DNA of 11,857 bases from Streptomyces sp. NRRL WC-3742. Lineage in GTDB: Bacteria; Actinomycetota; Actinomycetes; Streptomycetales; Streptomycetaceae. The position numbers and the translations under genes are program-made. Positions 5,843 through 11,857 of this stretch are shown here, piece by piece (the stretch's first letter is position 1; each line of letters starts with the position of its first letter). Location of the stretch: NCBI RefSeq assembly GCF_000720635.1, contig NZ_JOCF01000122.1:1-11857 (forward strand). The letters are read 5' to 3'. The notes below the pieces were generated by a model. That model worked only from the letters and a program-made list of their open reading frames with translations. It did not search any database and was not told the origin of the DNA.

Positions 5843-5911
5843 CTGCCGCGCCCGTCCCTACTGCTGTGTCCGTCCCTACGCCGCGCCCGTCCTACTGCCG
5901 CGCCCGTCCCG
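5843..5911 (-). repeat. 16-18-bp tandem repeat spanning the MFS-gene stop codon
   Basis: Four units follow one another: 5843-5860 (ctgccgcgcccgtcccta), 5861-5878 (three changes in the same 18-bp form), 5879-5894 (16 bp) and 5895-5911 (partial, coding). Each complete unit ends in cta, which reads TAG on the minus strand. The first TAG, at 5894, is the MFS stop; the later TAGs are out of frame because one unit is 2 bp shorter. Confidence 0.85.
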
Positions 5912-7271
5912 CGAGGGCGACGGCCAGGGCGGCCGGAACGACCAGCAGCGCGAACACCGCCGCGTAGGCGCCGGTGGCCCCGCCGCCCGCCAGGCAGAGG
6001 CCGAACAGCGCGGAGGCCGCCCCCATCACCGCCACCTGCCCCAGGTTCTGGGCGGTGAGCATCTCCCCGCCGGTGCGGCCCTGCCGCTCGGGCGGGCTGT
6101 GCGCGATCGACAGCAGGGTCACGCTCGGCGCCGCCACCCCCATGCCGATCGCGGCGACCACCATCGCGGCCCCCGCCACCGCCGGCGGCGCCCCGGGCAG
6201 GCTGCCCGCCACCGCCAGGGCGGCCGCCAGGACGACCACCGCCATCCCGCCCGCCGCCACCCGGTGCCGGGGCCGGTGCTCCAGCAGGTGGCCCTGCACC
6301 CAGCCGGCGCCCGCCCAGGCCACGGCCGCCCCGCTGAACGCCAGGCCCGTCACGGCGGCGGGCACCCCGCGCACGGTGTCCAGCAGCAGGGGGACGAAGA
6401 CCTCCAGGGTGAAGTACGTCCCCGAGGCGAGCACCCGCAGCAGCGCCGTGGCGGGCAGCCCGCGCGCCGCCCGCCAGGTGCCGCGCGGCAGCAGCCGGGG
6501 CGCGAACGCCAGCAGCAGCCCGAAACCCGCCGCCGCGGCGGCCAGGTGGGCCGCGTCCAGGCCCGAGCCGGCGCCGGAGACGGCGTACTGGGCGAGGGCC
6601 GCGCCGCCGCTGACCGCCGCCGCGATCGCCAAGGACGGACGGCCCGCGCCCTCCTCCCGGGCGCCGGTGACTCCGCGTACCAGGGGCAGTACGGCCAGGA
6701 TCGGCACCGCCGTGACGGCGGCCAGGCCCAGGAACACCGCCCGCCAGGACCACCAGGCCGTGATCAGTCCGGCCAGCGGCGGCCCGGCCAGGGAGGGGAC
6801 GATCCAGCAGGTGGCCATCAGCGACAGCGCGTGCGCCTTCAGCCGCCCCGGATAGGTGTGCGCGATCGCGGTGTTGATCGCCACCGCCGTCATCCCCGCG
6901 GCCACGCCGTCCAGGAACCGCCCGGCGGCCAGCTGCCAGACCGTGGTGCTGGTGCCGGAGACCACCAGGGTCGCCACCCCGAGCAGCACACCCGCCACCA
7001 GCGGCCGCCTCGGGCCCGCCCGGTCCGCCCAACTGCCGCCAAGCACACCGCCGAAGAGGCTCGCGGCCACGAACGCCCCCGCCACCAGCGGGTACATCGG
7101 CACGGCGTCCAGCTCACCCACCGCGACCGGCAGGGTCGGCACCACGGCGAAGGCGGCGAACCCGATCAGGAACATCACCGAGGCGAACCCCACGGTGGCC
7201 GCCCGGTACGGGCGCGACCAGAGCCCGCCCCCCGCCACCGGCTCGGCGCGCTCCACCAGTTGGTCAGTCAT
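5892..7271 (-). CDS. MFS transporter (drug-efflux type)
   Basis: The 459-aa product is a polytopic membrane protein with about 12 hydrophobic segments, the usual size for the major facilitator superfamily. The first segment is about 25-52. Motif A is seen in the loop after segment 2, GGVLGGSWADRAGPRRPLV (74-92). WQLAAGRFLDGVAAGM (112-127) resembles the segment 4 motif, and WIVPSLAGPPLAGLI (156-170) resembles the GP-containing segment 5 motif of proton antiporters. A polar loop with charged residues near 200-215 separates the halves. It probably exports small molecules using the proton gradient; the substrate cannot be read from sequence. No strong Shine-Dalgarno is seen before the ATG at 7271. 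It lies 85 nt downstream of the LysE-type gene on the same strand and converges on the Rpf gene. Its stop codon sits in a short tandem repeat. Confidence 0.92.
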   Translation of the reverse strand: MTDQLVERAEPVAGGGLWSRPYRAATVGFASVMFLIGFAAFAVVPTLPVAVGELDAVPMYPLVAGAFVAASLFGGVLGGSWADRAGPRRPLVAGVLLGVATLVVSGTSTTVWQLAAGRFLDGVAAGMTAVAINTAIAHTYPGRLKAHALSLMATCWIVPSLAGPPLAGLITAWWSWRAVFLGLAAVTAVPILAVLPLVRGVTGAREEGAGRPSLAIAAAVSGGAALAQYAVSGAGSGLDAAHLAAAAAGFGLLLAFAPRLLPRGTWRAARGLPATALLRVLASGTYFTLEVFVPLLLDTVRGVPAAVTGLAFSGAAVAWAGAGWVQGHLLEHRPRHRVAAGGMAVVVLAAALAVAGSLPGAPPAVAGAAMVVAAIGMGVAAPSVTLLSIAHSPPERQGRTGGEMLTAQNLGQVAVMGAASALFGLCLAGGGATGAYAAVFALLVVPAALAVALAGRARQ

Positions 7272-7289
7272 CGTCCGTCACAGGCGCCC

Positions 7290-7319
7290 AACCTAGCCGC
7301 CCGCGCACCACGCGCACCA
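7290..7319 (-). promoter_or_regulatory. Possible promoter/operator of the MFS gene
   Basis: A TAGGTT hexamer on the minus strand (7295-7290) lies 18 nt before the MFS start. Just upstream are two adjacent 9-bp direct repeats TGGTGCGCG (7319-7311 and 7310-7302) where a -35 element would be. The -35 match is poor, so this is only a candidate activator-dependent promoter. Confidence 0.25.
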
Positions 7320-7356
7320 GGGGTTTCGCCCGAGAGGTCCAGACCAGCCCAGCCGC

Positions 7357-7992
7357 TCACCCCTCCACGGCGAGCCGCACCCCCAGGCCGATGAAGAGCC
7401 CGCCGGTCGCGGCATCCACCCGGCGGCGGGTCGACCGGCGGCGGCGCAGCCAGGCGCCGATCCGCCCGGCGAGCACGCCCACGGTGCCGTCCACCAGGAA
7501 CTCCAGCACGATCAGCGCCGCACCGAGCAGCGCGAACTGCAGCCCCACGCCGCCCAGTTCGGGACGGACGAACTGCGGGAGGAAGGCGATGGTGAAGGTC
7601 ACCATCTTGGGGTTGAGGAGGTTGGTCAGCAGGCCCCGCAGGTACGCGCGGCGGCCGGAGAGCCCGCCCTCCCCCGGCTCGGGCAGGTCGTCGGCGGCGT
7701 CCTTGCGGTGGCGGATCAACTGCACGCCCAGGTACACCAGGTAGGCGCCGCCGGCGATGCGCATGGCCGCGAAGGCGACCGGCACGGCGGTGAAGAACGC
7801 CGCCAGCCCGGCCGCCGCCACCGCGACGTGCACCGCCTCGCTGGTGGCGACGCCGGCGGTGGCCAGCAGCCCGGCCTTCGGCCCGCCGCGCATCCCGCAG
7901 CCGAGCACGAACAGCATGTCGGGACCGGGGCTGATCATCGCGACCGAGGTGGTCAACAGGAAGGCTATGAACAGGTGTTGGTCGATAGGCAC
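7357..7992 (-). CDS. LysE/RhtB-family amino-acid exporter
   Basis: The 211-aa membrane protein has the LysE/RhtB length and order of elements: a first membrane helix with SPGPDM (21-26), GLLATAGVATSEAVHVAVAA (41-60), GGAYLVYLGVQLIR (81-94), then a short charged loop (95-117), GLLTNLLNPKMVTFTIAFLPQFV (120-142) and two C-terminal helices. The SPGPD and NLLNPK motifs mark the family. It exports amino acids or related small metabolites at the cytoplasmic membrane; the substrate is unknown. The start is GTG at 7992 with only a weak Shine-Dalgarno; any later start would cut the first helix. It follows the PNPOx-type gene by 9 nt, so translation is probably coupled. Confidence 0.92.
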   Translation of the reverse strand: MPIDQHLFIAFLLTTSVAMISPGPDMLFVLGCGMRGGPKAGLLATAGVATSEAVHVAVAAAGLAAFFTAVPVAFAAMRIAGGAYLVYLGVQLIRHRKDAADDLPEPGEGGLSGRRAYLRGLLTNLLNPKMVTFTIAFLPQFVRPELGGVGLQFALLGAALIVLEFLVDGTVGVLAGRIGAWLRRRRSTRRRVDAATGGLFIGLGVRLAVEG

Positions 7993-8001
7993 ACCATCAG
8001 C

Positions 8002-8583
8002 TTACGGACGGGGTGGAAGCGGCAGCGGGATCGCCGGCAGCCCGTCGATGCTGGTGCCGATGTACGGCTTGCCCTCGCAGTAGGCGTTGAACTCCGCCTC
8101 GTCCTTGCGGTCGAAGTACTGCGCGTGCAGGTCCCGGTCCCCCCGGTAGTCCATCAGCGGCACCGCGAACCCGCAGGAGTCACTGATCCGCTGGGCCTCG
8201 ACCAGCACGATCGCCCGCAGCCCGGATCCGTCCACGGACGGGTCGAAACGCCCCAGCAACTCCGCGAACCGCGGATCGTCCCGGAACACCGGCTCACCCC
8301 GCCCGTGCACCCGCACCACGGTCGGCGGCCCCTCGAAGGCGCACCACATCAGCGTGACCCGCCCGTTCTCCCGCAGATGGGCGATCGTCTCCGCGGTGGA
8401 ACCACCGAAGTCCAGGTAGGCGAGGGTGAGTTCGTCGATCACGACGAGCGTCCCGGAGCGCCCCTTGGGCGAGAGGTTGACATGGCCGTCCGCCGACAAC
8501 GGCGCGGTCGCGATGAAGTACACGGGCTGGCGCTCGATGAACTCCCGCAGCCGGCCCTCTATTCGTTCGTACTGCTTTCCCAT
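8002..8583 (-). CDS. Pyridoxamine 5'-phosphate oxidase-family (FMN/F420-binding split-barrel) protein
   Basis: The 193-aa product has a PNPOx-like split-barrel N-terminal half: PVYFIATAPLSADGHVNLSPKG (20-41), LAYLDFGGSTAETIAHLRENGRVTLMW (54-80) and VRVHGRGEPV (90-99). These are the strands and flavin-contacting loop of the family. The C-terminal half (about 105-193) includes a Cys/aromatic-rich stretch (SCGFAVPLMDY, 136-146) and a Pro-rich tail. Proteins of this type bind FMN or F420 and act as small redox enzymes or flavin binders; true PNP oxidase activity is not implied. I chose the ATG at 8583 because GGAGGAG lies 10 nt upstream (8600-8594); a longer frame to 8643 has no such site. It is first of a likely pair with the LysE gene and is divergent from the AraC gene across 96 bp. 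Confidence 0.88.
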   Translation of the reverse strand: MGKQYERIEGRLREFIERQPVYFIATAPLSADGHVNLSPKGRSGTLVVIDELTLAYLDFGGSTAETIAHLRENGRVTLMWCAFEGPPTVVRVHGRGEPVFRDDPRFAELLGRFDPSVDGSGLRAIVLVEAQRISDSCGFAVPLMDYRGDRDLHAQYFDRKDEAEFNAYCEGKPYIGTSIDGLPAIPLPLPPRP

Positions 8584-8658
8584 GCCCGCGATTCTCCTCC
8601 CCGTCCCACCCACCGGGAAAGGATGATCCACTTTTCGAGACACCCGTCACATTACCGC

Positions 8659-8695
8659 TGCTCACCGAGGTGGCGGATAATGGGTGGGGTGAGCA
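8659..8695 (+). promoter_or_regulatory. Dyad enclosing the AraC ribosome-binding site and start codon
   Basis: TGCTCACC (8659-8666) and GGTGAGCA (8688-8695) are perfect 8-bp inverted arms with centres 29 bp apart. Between them lie GAGGTGG (8667-8673) and the ATG (8680). The dyad could be an operator for autoregulation or a hairpin that hides the ribosome-binding site. Confidence 0.5.
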
Positions 8696-9573
8696 CAGAC
8701 CTCGCAGGCGCCGTTGACGAGGCCGTTCGGGCGCGGCCGGGTGGCGGGTTGGGGCCGTATGTGGCGTGGTACGACGGGTATCGGCAGCGGGGGGTGGCGC
8801 CGGGTGTGCACACGGGGCTGCCGTCGCCGTATCTGACGTTCATCGTCACGTTGGACGAGCCGTTGGTGATCACCGGGCATCCGGATCCGGCGCAGGCGGC
8901 GGGGAGTTTCGTGACGTTGGTCGGGGGGCTGCACACGGCGCCGGCGACGATCACGCACGAGGGGGCGCAGTCCGGGGTGCAGATCGCGGTGCATCCGTTG
9001 GCCGCGCGGGCGTTGTTCGGGGTGCCGGCTGGGGAGTTGGCGGGGATCGATGTGCCGGCGGAGGAGGTGCTCGGGGGGCTCGCGTTGCGGTTGCAGGAGC
9101 GGCTGCGAGAGGCATCGGGCTGGGCGGAGCGGTTCGCGGTGTTGGACGGGGCGCTGCTGGGCGTGGCCCGGCCGTCGGGGCGGGTGCCGGCGGAGGTGGT
9201 GTGGGCCTGGGAGGAGTTGCGGCGCAGCGGGGGGTCGGTGCCGGTAGCGGAGTTGGCGCGGGAGACGGGCTGGAGCGCCCGGCACCTGCTGGAGCGCTTC
9301 CGCCGGGAGACCGGGCTGACGCCGAAGGCCGCCGCGCGGGTCATCCGCTTCGACCGGGCGCGGCGGCTGCTGGCGGCCGGCTCTCCGCGGCCCCTGCTGG
9401 CCGAACTGGCCGCCGACTGCGGGTACTTCGACCAGGCGCACCTGGCGCGGGAGTTCCGCTCGCTGGCGGGGGCGGCGCCCAGCGCCTGGCTGGCGGCGGA
9501 AACGTACGGGAGCGGGGAGTTCCGAAACGTCCAAGGCGGAGAGGGCGGGGCGGGCCCACAGTGGGAGGCGTAG
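8680..9573 (+). CDS. AraC-family transcriptional regulator
   Basis: The 297-aa product has an N-terminal sensor-like part (about 20-165, with GPYVAWYDGYRQRG and LPSPYLTFIVTLDEPLVI, typical of a subset of AraC proteins beside VOC genes) and a C-terminal AraC DNA-binding domain (about 185-272). The two helix-turn-helix units are VAELARETGWSARHLLERFRRETG (189-212) and LLAELAADCGYFDQAHLAREFRSLAG (239-264), with the usual Pro-Trp end at 267-270. The ATG at 8680 has GAGGTGG 6 nt upstream; an in-frame GTG at 8689 is less well placed. It is followed 27 nt later by a VOC-fold gene, a common actinomycete pairing, so the two are probably one operon. Codon use changes sharply at about residue 193: 12 TTG Leu codons before it and none after. 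Confidence 0.93.
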   Translation: MGGVSTDLAGAVDEAVRARPGGGLGPYVAWYDGYRQRGVAPGVHTGLPSPYLTFIVTLDEPLVITGHPDPAQAAGSFVTLVGGLHTAPATITHEGAQSGVQIAVHPLAARALFGVPAGELAGIDVPAEEVLGGLALRLQERLREASGWAERFAVLDGALLGVARPSGRVPAEVVWAWEELRRSGGSVPVAELARETGWSARHLLERFRRETGLTPKAAARVIRFDRARRLLAAGSPRPLLAELAADCGYFDQAHLAREFRSLAGAAPSAWLAAETYGSGEFRNVQGGEGGAGPQWEA

Positions 9574-9600
9574 AGCACCCGACCCCGTGAGGAGACCGCC

Positions 9601-10026
9601 ATGAGCACCGAGCCGAAGACCCCCGCCCCGCAGGTGTGGCCCGCCCTGCGCGCCCACGACGCCAAGGCCCTGATCCGCTTCCTCGTGGACGCCTTCGGCT
9701 TCGAGGAGGTCGTCTGCTACACCGAGGGCGAACTCGTCGTCCACGCCGAACTCGCCTGGCCCGAGGGCGGCGGCGTGATGCTCGGGTCGGAGCGCGAGGC
9801 GCCCGAGGGCGCGCCCGCGTGGCCGGGCCGCCCGGGCGGGTTCACCGCCTACGTGGTGACGGCGCGGCCCGACGCCGTGCACGACCGGGCCGTGGCCGCC
9901 GGGGCCCGGATCACCATGGACCTCACCGAGACGGACTACGGCTCCCGGGATTTCGCCGCCGAGGACCCGGAGGGCAACCGCTGGTCCTTCGGTACCTACC
10001 CGGGCGCGCCCCGGCCCACGGCCTGA
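9601..10026 (+). CDS. VOC-family (glyoxalase/bleomycin-resistance fold) protein
   Basis: The 141-aa product has two beta-alpha-beta-beta-beta modules. The first covers VWPALRAHDAKALIRFLVDAFGFEEV to GVMLGSER (12-65). The second runs from FTAYVVTARPDAVHDRAVAAGARI (81-104) to the diagnostic end DYGSRDFAAEDPEGNRWSFGTY (112-133). His48 (VVHAEL) and residues in the final strand could be metal ligands, but the full set is not clear, so enzymatic activity, binding or sequestration all remain possible. GAGGAG lies 6 nt before the ATG. It is second in the AraC-VOC operon and is followed by a strong GC hairpin. Confidence 0.92.
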   Translation: MSTEPKTPAPQVWPALRAHDAKALIRFLVDAFGFEEVVCYTEGELVVHAELAWPEGGGVMLGSEREAPEGAPAWPGRPGGFTAYVVTARPDAVHDRAVAAGARITMDLTETDYGSRDFAAEDPEGNRWSFGTYPGAPRPTA

Positions 10027-10036
10027 GGCCGTAGAG

Positions 10037-10073
10037 CGGGCCGGGCCGGCCACGGGGGTGCCGGCCCGGCCCG
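10037..10073 (+). terminator. GC-rich hairpin terminator after the AraC-VOC operon
   Basis: Arms of 14 bp, CGGGCCGGGCCGGC (10037-10050) and GCCGGCCCGGCCCG (10060-10073), flank a 9-nt loop. It starts 11 nt after the VOC stop codon. There is no U-tract. Confidence 0.82.
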
Positions 10074-10107
10074 GACGCGCTGGTCGGCCCGGACGCGCTG
10101 GTCGGCC
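10072..10107. repeat. 18-bp direct duplication upstream of ligD
   Basis: CGGACGCGCTGGTCGGCC is present twice in tandem (10072-10089 and 10090-10107), followed by a partial third start (cgg). It begins in the last base pair of the terminator stem and lies 39 nt before the LigD start, in the likely promoter area. Confidence 0.85.
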
Positions 10108-10146
10108 CGGGGCGGTGGCGGGAGACTGGCGGCAGGGAGGCTTCCG

Positions 10147-11857
10147 ATGCCCCAGCTCACCGTGGACGGGCGCACCCTCGCCCTCTCCCACCTCGACAAG
10201 GTGTACTACCCGCGCACCGGCACCCGGAAGGGCGAGGTGCTGCGCTACTACGCCGCCGTGCACTCCGCCCTGCTGCCGCACCTGCGGGACCGCCCGGTCT
10301 CCTTCCTGCGCTGCCCGGACGGTGTCGAGGCGGAGGTGTTCATCGCCAAGAACCCGCCCGCCGGAACCCCGGACTGGGTGCGCACCGTCGAGGTGCCCAG
10401 CAGCAGCGGCGAGCTGCGCCAGGTGGTGCTGGACGGCGGCGCGGCGCTGCTGTGGGCGGCCAATCTGGGCTGCCTGGAGCTGCACGTGCCGCAGTGGCAC
10501 GCCGACGCGCCGGGCCTCGCCGACCGGCTGGTCCTCGACCTCGACCCGGGCGAGGGCGCGGACGTGCTGGCCTGCCGGGAGGTGGCGCTGCTGCTGCGCG
10601 AGCGGCTGGCGGCGGACGGCCTGGCGGCGCGGGTGAAGACCTCCGGCTCCAAGGGCCTGCACCTGCTCGCCCCGCTGGTGCCCACGCCCACCGCCCGGGT
10701 GTCCGCCTACGCGAAGGCGCTGGCCGCCGCGCTGGAGGCCGAGCGCCCGGACCTGGTGGTGCACACCATGGCGAAGGCGCGGCGCCGGGGGCGGGTGCTG
10801 GTGGACTGGTCGCAGAACAACGCCAAGAAGACCACCGCCGCGCCGTACACCCTGCGGGCCCGGCCGCTGCCGACGGTCTCCACGCCGCTGTCCTGGGAGG
10901 AGCTGGAGTCGGCGGTGAGCGCGGCCGAGCTGGTGTTCACCCTGGCCGAGGTGCCCGGCCGGCTGGCGACGCGGGGCGACCTCCTCGCGCCGCTGCTCGA
11001 CCCGGAGCAGGCCCGGCCGCTGCCGGGCTCACCCACACCCGCGCCTGCACCGGCACCCGTACCCACACCCGTCGTGGCCCAGGTCCTGCGCCCGCCCGTC
11101 GAGGTGATGCGCCCCGCCGCCGTACCCGCCGTGCCCCCGGCGGACGGGCTGGGCGGGGGCGGTGTGCAGTACGAGCTCAAGCTCGACGGGTTCCGCTGCG
11201 TCGCCTTCGCCCGGGGCGAGCGGCCCGCCGTCCTCCAGGCCCGCAGCGGCCGCGACCTCGCCGCCGAGTTCCCGCCGATCGCCGCCGCCGTGGCCCGCCT
11301 GCCCGAGGGCCTGGTGCTGGACGCCGAACTGGTCGCCTGGCGCGGCGGCCGCTTCGCCTTCGGCGAGCTGCTGCACACCCGCCGGGCCCGCGCCGCCTCC
11401 CCGGAGGTCGCCCTCGGCCTGATCGCCTTCGACCTGCTCGCCCTGCCCGGCCGCGACGTCCGGCGCCTGCCGCTCACCGACCGGCGCCGCCTGCTGCTCG
11501 CCGCCCTCGCGGACGTGCCGCCGCCGATCCAGCCCGTCCTGGCCACCACGGACCGGGCGGAGGCCCTGGAGTGGATGGAACGGCTCGCCCCCACCGGCGT
11601 GGAGGGCCTGGTCTGCAAGGCGTCCGGCTCCCCCTACCGGCCTCGCGGCGCCGGCCACGCCTGGGTGAAGTACCGCCGCACCGACACCGTGGACGCGACC
11701 GTGCGCGCCCTCACCGGCCCGGAGCGCCGCCCGCACGCCCTCCTCCTCGAACTCGACGACGGCCGCGTCCTGTTGAGCACCCCACGCCTCACCCCCGTCC
11801 AGTCCCGCGAGGTCGCCGAAGCCGCCCGCCCCCTCCTCGGCCCGCCCACCCCCGCCG
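10147..11857 (+). CDS. ligD: LigD-type NHEJ protein: primase-polymerase domain fused to ATP-dependent DNA ligase (C-terminus beyond window)
   Basis: The frame is open from the ATG at 10147 (GGGAGG 6 nt upstream) to the window edge, 570 codons. Residues 1-285 are a LigD polymerase/primase domain: SHLDKVYYP (14-22), FLRCPDGV (53-60), DLDPGEG with catalytic Asp131 and Asp133, VKTSGSKGLHLLAPL (163-177), and VLVDWSQNNAKKTTAAPYTLRARP (217-240) with the third Asp220. A Pro/Ala/Val-rich linker (about 291-339) follows. Residues 340-510 are an ATP-dependent ligase adenylation domain: YELKLDGFR with nucleophile Lys345, LVLDAELV (389-396), IAFDLLAL (426-433), VEGLVCKA (485-492) and WVKYRR (506-511). The ligase OB domain begins after 511 and is cut. 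The protein would fill and seal double-strand breaks with Ku. No phosphoesterase domain lies between or before the two, unlike mycobacterial LigD. No Ku gene is inside the window. Confidence 0.94.
   Translation, partial: MPQLTVDGRTLALSHLDKVYYPRTGTRKGEVLRYYAAVHSALLPHLRDRPVSFLRCPDGVEAEVFIAKNPPAGTPDWVRTVEVPSSSGELRQVVLDGGAALLWAANLGCLELHVPQWHADAPGLADRLVLDLDPGEGADVLACREVALLLRERLAADGLAARVKTSGSKGLHLLAPLVPTPTARVSAYAKALAAALEAERPDLVVHTMAKARRRGRVLVDWSQNNAKKTTAAPYTLRARPLPTVSTPLSWEELESAVSAAELVFTLAEVPGRLATRGDLLAPLLDPEQARPLPGSPTPAPAPAPVPTPVVAQVLRPPVEVMRPAAVPAVPPADGLGGGGVQYELKLDGFRCVAFARGERPAVLQARSGRDLAAEFPPIAAAVARLPEGLVLDAELVAWRGGRFAFGELLHTRRARAASPEVALGLIAFDLLALPGRDVRRLPLTDRRRLLLAALADVPPPIQPVLATTDRAEALEWMERLAPTGVEGLVCKASGSPYRPRGAGHAWVKYRRTDTVDATVRALTGPERRPHALLLELDDGRVLLSTPRLTPVQSREVAEAARPLLGPPTPA

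Noticed and set aside
8676..8691. GATAAT as the AraC -10 with a leaderless GTG start at 8689
   Set aside because: The ATG at 8680 has an ideally spaced GAGGTGG, making the upstream ATG start more likely.
8652..10764. Long minus-strand frames opposite AraC, VOC and ligD
   Set aside because: They are antisense shadows. The plus-strand frames have clear family motifs and ribosome-binding sites.

Overview
The window looks like a chromosomal segment of a very high-GC actinomycete, most likely Streptomyces. Third codon positions are almost all G or C, no TTA codons were seen in the accepted genes, and several families are typical of that group: an EshA-type family 2B encapsulin, an Rpf-domain muralytic enzyme, a MocR regulator, and an end-joining primase/ligase protein. 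There are no insertion sequences, tRNAs, rRNAs or CRISPR arrays.

Left part (1-4969), all on the minus strand, read right to left: a universal stress protein (4481-4969), a MocR-type PLP-fold regulator (2831-4297), the encapsulin shell protein with an inserted cyclic-nucleotide-binding domain (811-2217), and the N-terminal part of a secreted or membrane-anchored His- and Asp-rich protein with a Pro/Thr/Ser repeat tail that leaves the window (1-613). No known encapsulin cargo gene (terpene cyclase, prenyl synthase, desulfurase) lies beside the shell gene inside the window.

Middle (4970-7992): a 416-bp divergent region between the stress protein and a small secreted Rpf-domain protein (5386-5781) holds two Crp-like palindromes and an AT-rich dyad. 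The Rpf gene ends in a strong hairpin terminator and faces an MFS exporter (5892-7271, minus). A LysE-family exporter (7357-7992) and a flavin-binding PNPOx-fold protein (8002-8583) lie upstream of the MFS gene on the minus strand; the last two are 9 nt apart and probably co-transcribed.

Right part (8584-11857): a divergent 96-bp region, then an AraC-type regulator (8680-9573) followed 27 nt later by a VOC/glyoxalase-fold protein (9601-10026). A long GC hairpin closes this pair, an 18-bp duplication follows, and then a LigD-type protein begins (10147 to the window end). It fuses the primase-polymerase domain directly to the ATP-dependent ligase domain with a Pro-rich linker and no phosphoesterase domain.

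The most unusual sequence-level pattern is short tandem repeats at the 3' ends of minus-strand genes. At mocR (15-bp units) and the MFS gene (16-18-bp units) the repeat carries copies of the gene's own stop codon; just beyond usp there is a third array of 12-bp units. Other points of interest are the encapsulin without an adjacent cargo gene, the paired Crp-like sites in front of Rpf, a dyad enclosing the AraC ribosome-binding site and start codon, and an abrupt codon-usage change inside the AraC gene.
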